A DNA stretch of 7,502 nt from Spirochaetales bacterium (GTDB lineage: Bacteria; Spirochaetota; Spirochaetia; DTKZ01), in contig JAISQU010000102.1 in the NCBI GenBank assembly GCA_031274005.1, positions 1 through 7,502 on the forward strand, read 5' to 3'. Under the pieces are notes generated by a model. It had not been told where the DNA came from and did not search any database. It saw only the letters and a list, made by a program, of their open reading frames with translations. Shown one piece after another: positions 1 through 6,716 of the stretch. Position numbers and translations under genes: made by a program. Numbering within the stretch: position 1 is the stretch's first letter; every line of letters begins with the position of its first letter.

Positions 1-154
1 CAAGGGATTGAAGGGGCGCGAGCGACCGTCTTGTGCAAAGACGCTTACAAAATTGCTTTGCAATTTTTCAGGTCTGGTTTTTACGGCCTGGCAGGCGGCG
101 GCGGAACCCCCGAAAAGCCCGGTTTCTTGCGGCGAAGCCGCAAGAAATGCGCCA
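1..154 (+). repeat. Structured intergenic repeat, copy A (left end at or beyond the window edge)
   Basis: Shares its blocks with copy C at 6857-6949: GGGATTG, then (A/G)AGGGGCGCG and AGCG at 4-24, and a 22-nt core at 101-122 that matches 6903-6924 at 21 of 22 positions. The core is followed by an 11-bp perfect hairpin (123-133 with 137-147, loop GAA) and then by the terminal GCGCC at 149-153. GGG at 4-6 can pair with CCC at 118-120, and GGGG at 13-16 with the C run at 107-111. The variable arm (25-100) is longer than in C and holds two further perfect small hairpins: 27-32/38-43, and 49-56/60-67 with loop TTT. No coding sequence is convincing here. Function is unknown; it could act as DNA (REP-like) or as RNA. 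The left terminus may lie just outside the window. Confidence 0.75.
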
Positions 155-201
155 TAGATGACCCTGAAAAAAGTAAACGCCGATGCGGGGGAAATTGGTC
201 T

Positions 202-229
202 TTCACTTTTCCGGCCTTTTTGTTACTAT
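202..229 (+). promoter_or_regulatory. Probable promoter of pta
   Basis: A -35-like TTCACT (202-207) lies 16 bp from TACTAT (224-229), which is preceded by TG one base upstream, giving an extended -10 element. The surrounding AT-rich patch (221-240) stands out in GC-rich DNA. A start near 236 would leave a leader of about 34 nt that contains the Shine-Dalgarno sequence of pta. Each hexamer matches consensus at only four of six positions, so this is a prediction. Confidence 0.42.
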
Positions 230-269
230 ATAAGTATAGAGAATCTGTTAATTATTGAAGGAGTCCATT

Positions 270-1265
270 ATGGGTTTTGCAGAGATGATGCAGGAGAAGG
301 CGCGCTCGGCGCAGAAAAAACTGGTGCTGGCGGAAGGGTCTGAGCCGCGGACGGTGCAGGCGGCGCGGATTATCATTGACAAAAAAATTGCCAAAGAGGT
401 GACTTTGGTGGGCAGGCTGGATGAGATAAAAAAAACCGCGGCCGAGGTCAAGACGGACCTTACGGGGATTACCCTGACGGACCCGGCTTCGTCGCCGCTT
501 TTGGATGAATACGCAAAGGAGTACTACGGGCTGCGCAAACATAAGGGCGTTGATGAGGCGAAGGCGCGGGAGATGATTGTCGAACAACTGCGCTGGGGCG
601 CCATGATGGTGCGCAAGGCTCACGCGGATTCAATGGTGGCGGGGGCGATTAACGCAACGGGGAATGTCATTGTGGCGGCGGCGACGATTGTGGGCACAGC
701 GCCCGGAATCGGCTCGGCCTCCTCATGTTTTGTTATGCTGACAAAGGATGCAAAATGGGGAGCCGGCGGCGGCCTCATTTTCGCGGACTGCGCGGTTATC
801 CCTAACCCAACCGCCGAACAATTGGCGGAAATCGCTATCGCCTCGGCGGAGTCCTGCAGGACTTTTCTGGGCGCGGAGCCGGCCGTCGCGCTTTTGTCTT
901 TTTCGACAAAGGGTTCGGCAAGCCACGAGTCTGTGGACAAGGTGAGCGCCGCTTTGAAACTGGTTAAAGAGAGGGCGCCGTCTTTGAATGTGGACGGCGA
1001 GCTTCAGGCGGACGCGGCTCTTGTGCAGAAGGTCGCGGACCTCAAAGCGCCGGGCAGCAGCGTAGGCGGAAGGGCGAATGTTCTCATTTTTCCGGATTTG
1101 AACGCGGGTAATATAGGCTACAAACTGGTGCAGCGCCTGGGCGGGGCCGACGCTTTTGGGCCTTTCCTGCAAGGTTTCGCGAAACCGGTAAGCGATTTGT
1201 CCCGCGGGTGTTCGGTAGACGATATTGTTAACACGGCGGCGGTTACTTTGGCGCAGGCGAAATAA
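270..1265 (+). CDS. pta: Phosphate acetyltransferase (phosphotransacetylase)
   Basis: Interconverts acetyl-CoA plus phosphate and acetyl phosphate plus CoA in the cytoplasm. With acetate kinase this makes ATP during fermentation; run in reverse it activates acetate. The 331-residue product is one PTA/PTB domain, the usual length of the short single-domain Pta class without the N-terminal DRTGG/AAA extension of enteric enzymes. Visible family motifs are AEGSEPRTVQAARI (21-34), MVAGAINAT (122-130), the GT-PGIG turn (142-148), LLSFSTKGSA (208-217), DGELQADAA (242-250) and NVLIFPDLNAGNIGYKL (270-286). The ATG at 270 is chosen because AAGGAG at 258-263 is spaced 6 nt before it; an in-frame TTG at 255 would put the ribosome site inside the gene. 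dapB follows after 46 bp with no clear terminator, so co-transcription is likely. A phosphate butyryltransferase is the alternative but fits less well. Confidence 0.95.
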   Translation: MGFAEMMQEKARSAQKKLVLAEGSEPRTVQAARIIIDKKIAKEVTLVGRLDEIKKTAAEVKTDLTGITLTDPASSPLLDEYAKEYYGLRKHKGVDEAKAREMIVEQLRWGAMMVRKAHADSMVAGAINATGNVIVAAATIVGTAPGIGSASSCFVMLTKDAKWGAGGGLIFADCAVIPNPTAEQLAEIAIASAESCRTFLGAEPAVALLSFSTKGSASHESVDKVSAALKLVKERAPSLNVDGELQADAALVQKVADLKAPGSSVGGRANVLIFPDLNAGNIGYKLVQRLGGADAFGPFLQGFAKPVSDLSRGCSVDDIVNTAAVTLAQAK

Positions 1266-1311
1266 CGCGGCCGGTTTTTAAGGTTGCAAATTTTACAGAC
1301 GGAGACACAAA

Positions 1312-2100
1312 ATGAAGGTTCTTCTTATGGGCTACGGCCGAATGGGGCACGAGATTGAGGCTGTCCTTCTGCGCCGCGCTCATACGGTCATTGCGCGCAT
1401 TGACGCCGCGCCGGGCCTGGCTGACGCGGTAAGTCCGGCCGAATCGCATTTGGCGGACGCGGATGTGGCTATAGAGTTTTCCCTGGCCCCGGCGGTAAAA
1501 ACCAATGCCGCGCTGTATGCAAGGGCGGGGTTGTCCGCTGTTGTGGGTACCACAGGCTGGAAGGACGATGAGGCCGCGGTTCGCGCCCTCATCGAGAGCG
1601 CAGGTACGGGGTTTCTGCGGACATCCAACTTTTCTATAGGCGCTCATATTTTTCTGACTTTGGTTGAGGAAGCCTCTCGGCTTATCAATACAATTACGGA
1701 CTACGATGCGCTCATCCATGAAATACATCATAAGCAGAAAACCGATTCCCCTTCCGGTACGGCGCTGAGCGCGGCGCAGCGCGTTCTGAAAAACCTTTCG
1801 CGGAAAAAGCGTATAGTTACCGAAAGGCTGGACAGACAGATAGAGCCTGATGAGCTTCATGTTTCCTCCTCGCGCGCGGGGACGGTCCCGGGAGTTCATA
1901 CCCTGCTCCTTGACAGCGTGTTCGATTCCATAGAGATTACCCATACGGCCCGGTCACGGGGCGGTTTTGCCCTGGGCGCGGTACTGGCCGCGGAGTGGCT
2001 GACCGGCTCAGGGCCTGATGGCGTCCCCACGGGAGAAAAAAAGAAAGGATTTTTTGAAGTCGAAGACTTTATTTCGGCAATTTTTTCAAAACGGAGTTAG
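1312..2100 (+). CDS. dapB: 4-hydroxy-tetrahydrodipicolinate reductase
   Basis: Second step of the diaminopimelate/lysine branch: reduces the DapA product with NAD(P)H to tetrahydrodipicolinate, in the cytoplasm. The 262-residue protein is close to the usual DapB length. It starts with the Rossmann nucleotide-binding motif GYGRMG (7-12), then GTTGW (79-83) and SNFSIGAH (105-112, commonly SNFSxGVN). The DapB signature follows at 136-150, including EIHHKQKTDSPSGT: by family comparison His139 is the proton donor and Lys143 contacts substrate. The C-terminal part keeps SRAGTVPGVHTLL and a THTARSRGGFALGA-type segment. ACGGAGA around 1299-1305 supports the ATG at 1312. The gene is followed almost immediately by dapA, whose ribosome site lies in the last codons of dapB, pointing to coupled translation. 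Confidence 0.95.
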   Translation: MKVLLMGYGRMGHEIEAVLLRRAHTVIARIDAAPGLADAVSPAESHLADADVAIEFSLAPAVKTNAALYARAGLSAVVGTTGWKDDEAAVRALIESAGTGFLRTSNFSIGAHIFLTLVEEASRLINTITDYDALIHEIHHKQKTDSPSGTALSAAQRVLKNLSRKKRIVTERLDRQIEPDELHVSSSRAGTVPGVHTLLLDSVFDSIEITHTARSRGGFALGAVLAAEWLTGSGPDGVPTGEKKKGFFEVEDFISAIFSKRS

Positions 2101-2103
2101 CCA

Positions 2104-2979
2104 ATGTATAAAGGCGTATTTACAGCCCTCATTACCCCCTTTAACAGGGATGGGTCGGTTGACGCGGAGGCGCTGAAAGACTTTGTGGAGTTTCAGATTG
2201 CCGGGGGCGTTTCAGGGCTGGTTCCTGTAGGGACAACGGGAGAAAGCCCCACGGTAAGCCACGATGAGAATGTCACTGTTGTACAGATTGTTGTGGAACA
2301 GGCAAAGAAACGGGTTCCCGTCATAGCGGGTACGGGATCAAACTCTACAGCGGAGGCCATCGCCATGACGGTGCGGGCCAAAGAGATAGGCGCGGACGCT
2401 ACGCTCCAGGTAACCCCGTATTACAACAAGCCGAGTCAGGAAGGCATTTACCGCCACTTTACCGCGATTGCCGATGCGGCGGGTCTGCCCATGATTATTT
2501 ACAACATCGCCGGACGCACCGCGAAAAACATAGAAAACGACACCATGCTGCGGCTGGCCGCTCATCCCAAAATCGTGGCCGTCAAGGAAGCCTCTGGCGA
2601 CCTGGCGCAGGTGATGGACCTGCGGCGCAGAAAACCGGCGGATTTCGATATTCTGTCCGGCGACGACAACCTGGGGCTGCCCATAATCGCTTTGGGCGGA
2701 ACGGGAATTATCAGCGTGGCGAGTAATATTATTCCCGCGAAAATGGAAAAACTCGTCAGACTCTGCCTGGAGGGGAAGATGGAGGAGGCCCGCGAACTGC
2801 ATTACGAGCTTTTGCCTTTTTTCAAAACGCTCTTTATCGAGACAAATCCCATTCCCGTAAAATACGCGGCAAGCCTGCTGGGAAAATGCGCGCCGATCTA
2901 CCGGCTGCCCATGTGCGAAATGGACGAGACAAAGAAGGCTGCAATGAAAAAGGCGCTGCAGGATTTGAAGCTGCTTTAA
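2104..2979 (+). CDS. dapA: 4-hydroxy-tetrahydrodipicolinate synthase
   Basis: Condenses pyruvate with aspartate-4-semialdehyde to open the diaminopimelate/lysine pathway; its product is the substrate of the dapB enzyme encoded just upstream. The 291-residue protein is a full-length (beta/alpha)8 DHDPS/NAL-family aldolase. All key residues are visible: PVGTTGESPT (41-50) with the Thr44-Thr45 pair, Tyr107 in TPYYNKPSQEG, Tyr133 and Arg138 in YNIAGRT, and the Schiff-base Lys161 in VAVKEASGD. The GGTGIISVASNIIP segment (198-211) completes the barrel. The match to E. coli numbering at 44/45, 107, 133, 138 and 161 makes DapA more likely than N-acetylneuraminate lyase. ACGGAG at 2091-2096, inside the end of dapB, sits 7 nt before the ATG; only 3 bp separate the two genes. 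Its TAA shares two bases with the oppositely oriented rsmA stop. Confidence 0.96.
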   Translation: MYKGVFTALITPFNRDGSVDAEALKDFVEFQIAGGVSGLVPVGTTGESPTVSHDENVTVVQIVVEQAKKRVPVIAGTGSNSTAEAIAMTVRAKEIGADATLQVTPYYNKPSQEGIYRHFTAIADAAGLPMIIYNIAGRTAKNIENDTMLRLAAHPKIVAVKEASGDLAQVMDLRRRKPADFDILSGDDNLGLPIIALGGTGIISVASNIIPAKMEKLVRLCLEGKMEEARELHYELLPFFKTLFIETNPIPVKYAASLLGKCAPIYRLPMCEMDETKKAAMKKALQDLKLL

Positions 2980-3830
2980 CGAATAAGGCGGGCGGCCTGG
3001 TTCGCGAGGCTGACGGCGTCCGCAGCGGATAAGGTTTCTCCCCGTATCTCCGGCCGCAGACCAGCGTTGTCCAGAAGCCGCGTTACCCAGTCGGCGTCTT
3101 TGCCCAGGGAAGCGGCCCAGGGGAGCAGATTGTTTTTGAGGGTTTTACGGCGCGAGGCAAACAGGGCCCGCAGAATACCGAAAAAAATGCCGCGGCAAAG
3201 GATTACGGGCTGATCCGGCCGCGGCTGGAGTCCGGCGACGCAGGAAAACACTTCCGGCCGAGGATAGAAGGCAGCCGGGGATACCTCAAACAAAAGCTGT
3301 ACCGTCATAAAAGTTTGGCAGAGCAGGGAAAAAGACGAATAGTTTTTTGTTCCCGGCTTCGCGGCCATGCGGGCGGCGACCTCTTTCTGGACCATAAAGA
3401 CCCAGCGGCTTTGGATGAAGTCTTTCTCCAGAAAATCGGCGATAAGCGCGGCGGCGCTGTTATAGGGAAGGTTGCCGAAAATCAGGCCGGGCTTTTCATC
3501 CCGGAGGGGAGGCCAGGTTTTTAGAACATCGCCTTCGATCAGGCGAAAGTTCTCCCGCGCGCTGAACTCTTCCACAAGAATCTTTATAAATCCGCGGTCA
3601 ATCTCGAAAACGTTCAGCAGAGCGCCTGTTTCAAGAATCGCGGCGCTCATGCAGCCAAGGCCGGGGCCGATTTCCCAAACCCGTGTTCCCCGCGCCGGCG
3701 AGAGCAGGGAAAGAATGCGGCCGCGCACATCCGCGTTGACAAGAAAGTTTTGCCCGAAACGTTTTTTCAGGGAAAGGCCGTGTTGCGCGAGAAAAACGGC
3801 AAGCTGTTTGGGCGAATTGTAGGGAACCAT
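2976..3830 (-). CDS. rsmA: 16S rRNA (adenine1518-N6/adenine1519-N6)-dimethyltransferase RsmA/KsgA
   Basis: Dimethylates the two adjacent adenines in the helix 45 loop of 16S rRNA late in 30S assembly, using S-adenosylmethionine; loss of the enzyme gives kasugamycin resistance in other bacteria. The 284-residue protein has the family N-terminal motif KKRFGQNFL (22-30), SAM motif I EIGPGLG (53-59), acidic FEID (75-78), GDVLK (100-104), catalytic NLPY (120-123), FYPRPEV (188-194) and FASRRKTLKNNL (224-235). The ATG at 3830 is preferred because the conserved YNSPKQL start follows at once; an in-frame TTG at 3848 adds six residues and also lacks a ribosome binding site. No good Shine-Dalgarno precedes either start; TATTTT lies 6 nt before the ATG. 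It sits 58 bp downstream of comEC on the same strand, probably as the last gene of that operon. Confidence 0.94.
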   Translation of the reverse strand: MVPYNSPKQLAVFLAQHGLSLKKRFGQNFLVNADVRGRILSLLSPARGTRVWEIGPGLGCMSAAILETGALLNVFEIDRGFIKILVEEFSARENFRLIEGDVLKTWPPLRDEKPGLIFGNLPYNSAAALIADFLEKDFIQSRWVFMVQKEVAARMAAKPGTKNYSSFSLLCQTFMTVQLLFEVSPAAFYPRPEVFSCVAGLQPRPDQPVILCRGIFFGILRALFASRRKTLKNNLLPWAASLGKDADWVTRLLDNAGLRPEIRGETLSAADAVSLANQAARLIR

Positions 3831-3853
3831 TTTCCCAAAATACCGCAAAACGC

Positions 3854-3885
3854 GGGGAAGGGATAGGGGATAGCGGGAAGCGGGG
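3854..3885 (+). other. G-quadruplex-forming motif between comEC and rsmA
   Basis: Five G runs occur on the plus strand: 3854-3857, 3860-3862, 3866-3869, 3875-3877 and 3882-3885. The loops are 2, 3, 5 and 4 nt, satisfying the standard G3+N1-7 rule with one spare run. The tract fills most of the 58-bp gap between the comEC stop codon and the rsmA start. The G-rich strand is the template strand for these genes, so the transcript itself would be C-rich. The motif is read directly; a biological role is not shown. Confidence 0.6.
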
Positions 3886-3888
3886 AGT

Positions 3889-5439
3889 TTAGAGCGAGAT
3901 AGGCGGTATGCGGGCGCAGAGCTCCACTATCAGGGTTATGGCGGCGTACAGGCCGTTCATCACGAAGCTCAAAGCCCATGCCGGCGGATACGAGAGGGGC
4001 GCGGGTAAAACAGAAAGGGCGCAGGTAAGGATTCCCGTCCACATAAAGGCGGTAACAAGGGGCCCAAGGCCGACCGACGCGGGAATACCGCCGGGAGCGA
4101 CAAGTCCGAAGACTGCAAGCATAAGGGGCGAGACCGCGATCTGGGCGGCAACGGAAACCGCCAGAGGCGCCGCAAGGCTGCGGGGTATCCAGCGCCGGAG
4201 TATGTGGTTTACCGGGGCGGAAAAAAGCAGTATGCCCAGCATGGCGAGGTAGGACAGAATAAAGGAAAGGCTGCGCAGATCTTGGGGAGAGAAAACCGCC
4301 GACGCAATAAAAGAAAAAAACAGAAGGCTTAAAAGCCCGGGCCTGCGGTCCAGACTGTAAAGAATGGTATAGCCGGCGAACATGATGGCGGCGCGCAGCA
4401 GAGACGGCCGCGGGCCGGCCAGCCACAGGTAGGCGAGAACCAGAAGAAGCGTAATGGCGTCCCCCATCCTGCCACGGATAAAGGGTCTCAGGCACAAGCG
4501 GGCAAGAAGAGCCAAAAGCCCCAGATGCATACCCGACAGGGCAAGAACGTGAACCACTCCGGCCCGCCGGAAACCCTCGGCGAGTTCCGTGTCAAGATTT
4601 TCCTGGTTGCCCAGAAGAAGGGCCGTGAAGAGTCCCGGCCAGGCTGTACGGGACCTGCGGGCCGGGCGCGGGGATTTGCCCGCCGCCTCCGCAAGCGGCG
4701 GACCGGTTTGAAAGGACGCGATACGGGCTTCGATTTTCAGCAGGAACTTCTTTCTGAGGGCAAAAAGCGGAGAAACGCTTTCGGGGACCGCTTCGCGCGC
4801 AAAGAGGAAAGAAACTCCGGCCGGCCGGGACAGGCTGCCTGTAAGCCGCAGGCGCTCGCCCTGAAAAAAGCGAACCTCTTCGGCGGCAAAACTCTTGCCT
4901 GTCCCGGAGGTACCGGCGCCAAGGCGCCTTGAATCCGGGCTGAAAAGCGCAATAACATCGGCGGAGGCGCCGGCGGAGTTACCGGCGGGGTCCCACACCC
5001 TGACTATGCGCAGCGGAGCAAGAATGTTGCCGTTTTTGCTTATACGGGAATCGCTTTGTACATGGCCTTCGAAGCGCGTAAGTTTTTCGGCGGCAAAACC
5101 GTAGTACGCGGAGTTTTCCGTCAGCCGCTGATGCTCGTGAACGAGGACTCCCGCGAAAACTCCGGCCGCGGCGCACAGGGCAAGAAAATACAGGGGAAAA
5201 CCGGCGGGGCCGGGTCCCGCGGCCTTCAGCGCGGACGGCATGAGGCAGCGGCCGCGCCGCGCCGGCGCAAACCACGCGCAGCTTATGGCTGCGGACGCCA
5301 GAACGCAGGCAAATCCGGCCGCTATCAGGGAAACAGCCGGAAAACCGGCCGCTGAGACCGCGGGGCGGGGATCCGCGCCCGCGCATACATAATACGCGGC
5401 GGCCAGCCCCAGAGCGGCCGCCGCGAACGGAGTTTTCAT
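3889..5439 (-). CDS. comEC: ComEC/Rec2-family DNA uptake channel, short form without the C-terminal nuclease-like domain
   Basis: ComEC proteins form the inner-membrane channel that brings single-stranded DNA into the cytoplasm during natural transformation. The 516-residue product has hydrophobic N-terminal segments (about 4-20, 33-57, 80-103), a polar block at about 115-215 in the place of the DUF4131/OB-like domain, and a competence core from about 268. Core motifs are ALLLGN (273-278), LALSGMHLGLL (299-309), GPRPSLLRAAIM (342-353), LSFILSYLAMLGI (391-403) and QIAVSPLML (433-441), with many membrane helices. It ends after the last helix; the metallo-beta-lactamase-like domain found in ComEC proteins of about 750 residues is absent. 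The frame ends in a normal TAA and rsmA begins 58 bp on, so this is a short form and not an obvious frameshift. GGAGG (5451-5447, minus strand) 7 nt from the ATG fixes the start. Confidence 0.9.
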   Translation of the reverse strand: MKTPFAAAALGLAAAYYVCAGADPRPAVSAAGFPAVSLIAAGFACVLASAAISCAWFAPARRGRCLMPSALKAAGPGPAGFPLYFLALCAAAGVFAGVLVHEHQRLTENSAYYGFAAEKLTRFEGHVQSDSRISKNGNILAPLRIVRVWDPAGNSAGASADVIALFSPDSRRLGAGTSGTGKSFAAEEVRFFQGERLRLTGSLSRPAGVSFLFAREAVPESVSPLFALRKKFLLKIEARIASFQTGPPLAEAAGKSPRPARRSRTAWPGLFTALLLGNQENLDTELAEGFRRAGVVHVLALSGMHLGLLALLARLCLRPFIRGRMGDAITLLLVLAYLWLAGPRPSLLRAAIMFAGYTILYSLDRRPGLLSLLFFSFIASAVFSPQDLRSLSFILSYLAMLGILLFSAPVNHILRRWIPRSLAAPLAVSVAAQIAVSPLMLAVFGLVAPGGIPASVGLGPLVTAFMWTGILTCALSVLPAPLSYPPAWALSFVMNGLYAAITLIVELCARIPPISL

Positions 5440-5543
5440 GTATATACCTCCACTTATTATAACAGCGAAAATGAAGGCCTTGCTTTAAAAATTGGAGGCG
5501 GCGGCTGATTTTTTTTGTTTTTTCTCAGGTTACGCTGCGCGCG
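5440..5543 (-). promoter_or_regulatory. PilZ gene-comEC intergenic region with possible comEC promoter
   Basis: The 104-bp gap carries, on the minus strand, a perfect -10 hexamer TATAAT (5461-5456) preceded by TG one base upstream, an extended -10 arrangement. No convincing -35 sits 16-18 bp further up. The start point would fall near 5449, only about 10 nt before the comEC ATG and inside the Shine-Dalgarno sequence, which argues against it as the only promoter. Long A tracts (T tracts at 5509-5523 on the plus strand) and an imperfect 18-bp palindrome centred on AAGGCCTT (about 5469-5486) are also present. No intrinsic terminator is visible, so read-through from the PilZ gene is plausible. 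Confidence 0.35.
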
Positions 5544-6650
5544 TTATATATCATCCCAGGAAAGGCCGCCGTCATTCTGAGTTTTCTGCCCGGCGTCGGG
5601 ATTTTGCTCCCCCGCGGCGACATCCTCCGCGGCGCTTTTTTCCGGAATATCCTGAGCGGAGAAGATACCATAGACCTGCGTCAGAATTGATATACGCATT
5701 TTGTCCGAAGGCTTGACAGCCTGGGCATGCAGGGCGGATTGATTTACTTTTTGATTGTAGGTGACATTTCTGACTGTTCCGCACATAATGATAAAATCAT
5801 CGCCCAGGGCAAGCTGAATCTTGACGGGAATGCCCGCCTTTGCCTTGCCGCCCACCCGCACCGCGAAACCATCCTCCGAAAGGTCTATCATTCTGCCCTT
5901 ATACCCCTGCCGCGTTTCGATAATTTCATTCGCCGCTTCAATGCCGCGCAGGGGATACAAGCTGACGGGCTGCGATATATTCAGCCGCACCGATCCGCGT
6001 TTCTGGGCGCGGATAAGATTATCGGAGTGCGCGATATGCAGCGCAGGCTCCTTCTTGTCATAAAGGTCTTCAATTACCTGCGTCTCGAAATAATACTCGG
6101 CATCCTCGACCCGCCAGAAAAAAACATCAATTTTCATATTCCGCCAGGAGTGCCCGGGGGGAAGGCGATTCGTCCCCCTGGGATGCGCAAGAGTGATATA
6201 CTGTCGCATGTTCTCAACAACCTGGGATTCAAAAACACCTACCCCCGGTATGGGGATGCGTACCTTCTGCCCCTTGAGCATATTCCGGGATGAACGCAGA
6301 CCGCTGCGGTACTTGGGCTGGTTGAACTCCACCTGCTTACGGAAATTAAAGAGCTTCTGCAAAAACCGCGTTGACTCTAGATCATCCAGCTTTCCCCGCG
6401 ATCTTATTCTGAGAATGCTGCCCCGTATACAGCGGTCAAGCTGCCTTATGGACCAGTACAGGGCCGCGGGATCTTTCATACGGTTTTCGAGGGCTACTTT
6501 GCGCAGGACATTGATTTCTCCAAATCCAAAGCCCGACTCCTTGCCGCGCAGATAAAACTCCACCCAGGGGAAGCCCAGCCCGCCTCCCCGCATAACCAGA
6601 ATCATGAGAAAAAAAACAATGCATCCCAGTATTATAAAAACAGCGCCCAT
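5544..6650 (-). CDS. Membrane-anchored PilZ-domain protein (putative c-di-GMP receptor)
   Basis: From the ATG at 6650 the product is 368 residues. One hydrophobic segment occupies about residues 2-20. A charged linker with helical character follows (about 40-115). A block at about 126-215, with KGQKVRIPIPG and FFWRVEDAEYYFETQV, resembles the YcgR/PilZN-type N-terminal domain. A PilZ domain follows, with RxxxR (Arg218, Arg222) and DxSxxG (256-261, DLSEDG), the two motifs that bind c-di-GMP, both intact. The tail (about 340-368) is acidic and disordered-looking. An in-frame TTG at 6674 would add eight residues including three positive charges. I prefer the ATG because the extension overlaps a TATAAT box, and without it the positive charges follow the helix, which would place the PilZ domain in the cytoplasm where its ligand is. 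Neither start has a ribosome site. The cellular target (motility, envelope or DNA uptake) cannot be told; comEC lies downstream on the same strand. Confidence 0.85.
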   Translation of the reverse strand: MGAVFIILGCIVFFLMILVMRGGGLGFPWVEFYLRGKESGFGFGEINVLRKVALENRMKDPAALYWSIRQLDRCIRGSILRIRSRGKLDDLESTRFLQKLFNFRKQVEFNQPKYRSGLRSSRNMLKGQKVRIPIPGVGVFESQVVENMRQYITLAHPRGTNRLPPGHSWRNMKIDVFFWRVEDAEYYFETQVIEDLYDKKEPALHIAHSDNLIRAQKRGSVRLNISQPVSLYPLRGIEAANEIIETRQGYKGRMIDLSEDGFAVRVGGKAKAGIPVKIQLALGDDFIIMCGTVRNVTYNQKVNQSALHAQAVKPSDKMRISILTQVYGIFSAQDIPEKSAAEDVAAGEQNPDAGQKTQNDGGLSWDDI

Positions 6651-6659
6651 TCGTACGCT

Positions 6660-6686
6660 ATTATACCTTTTCAATGTGAAATATAA
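6660..6686 (-). promoter_or_regulatory. Probable promoter of the PilZ gene, compatible with a leaderless mRNA
   Basis: On the minus strand a perfect TATAAT (6665-6660) follows a weak -35-like TTTATA by 16 bp. Only 9 nt separate the -10 hexamer from the ATG at 6650, so the expected start falls 0-3 nt before the start codon, and no Shine-Dalgarno sequence is present. The TTG-extended reading frame would run through this box. Confidence 0.45.
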
Positions 6687-6716
6687 AAGCCGTCAAAAAT
6701 AATGGGCAGGGAAAAG

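Noticed and set aside
123..153. The terminal hairpin of repeat A (and of C at 6925-6943) as an intrinsic terminator
   Set aside because: Stable stems are present but no T tract follows; the next bases are the conserved GCGCC of the repeat.
1..154. Copy A as a CRISPR array or an insertion sequence end
   Set aside because: There are no regularly spaced direct repeats and no transposase or target-site duplication is visible.
31..258. A 75-codon plus-strand frame through repeat A and the pta leader
   Set aside because: It translates the repeat hairpins and overlaps the pta promoter and ribosome site; there is no independent coding evidence.
252..623. Reading frames antisense to pta, dapB and dapA (for example 252-623, 723-1172, 1243-1944, 2338-2802 on the minus strand)
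   Set aside because: They lie wholly or largely opposite strongly recognisable genes, have arginine- or alanine-rich low-quality translations and lack ribosome sites; typical shadows in GC-rich DNA.
1266..1290. A short GC palindrome with a T run after pta as a terminator
   Set aside because: The self-complementary CGGCCG gives only about three pairs, too weak, and dapB follows closely with its own ribosome site.
3767..4495. A 242-codon minus-strand frame overlapping comEC and rsmA in another frame
   Set aside because: It runs in the same direction as comEC but in a different frame, its translation resembles no family, and comEC motifs cover the same DNA.
5727..6293. A 188-codon plus-strand frame opposite the PilZ gene
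   Set aside because: It covers the PilZN/PilZ region whose motifs are clear on the other strand, and it has no ribosome site.
6651..6674. TTG start at 6674 for the PilZ gene
   Set aside because: It has no ribosome site, would encode across a perfect TATAAT box, and would add positive charges before the helix that favour the wrong topology for a c-di-GMP receptor.
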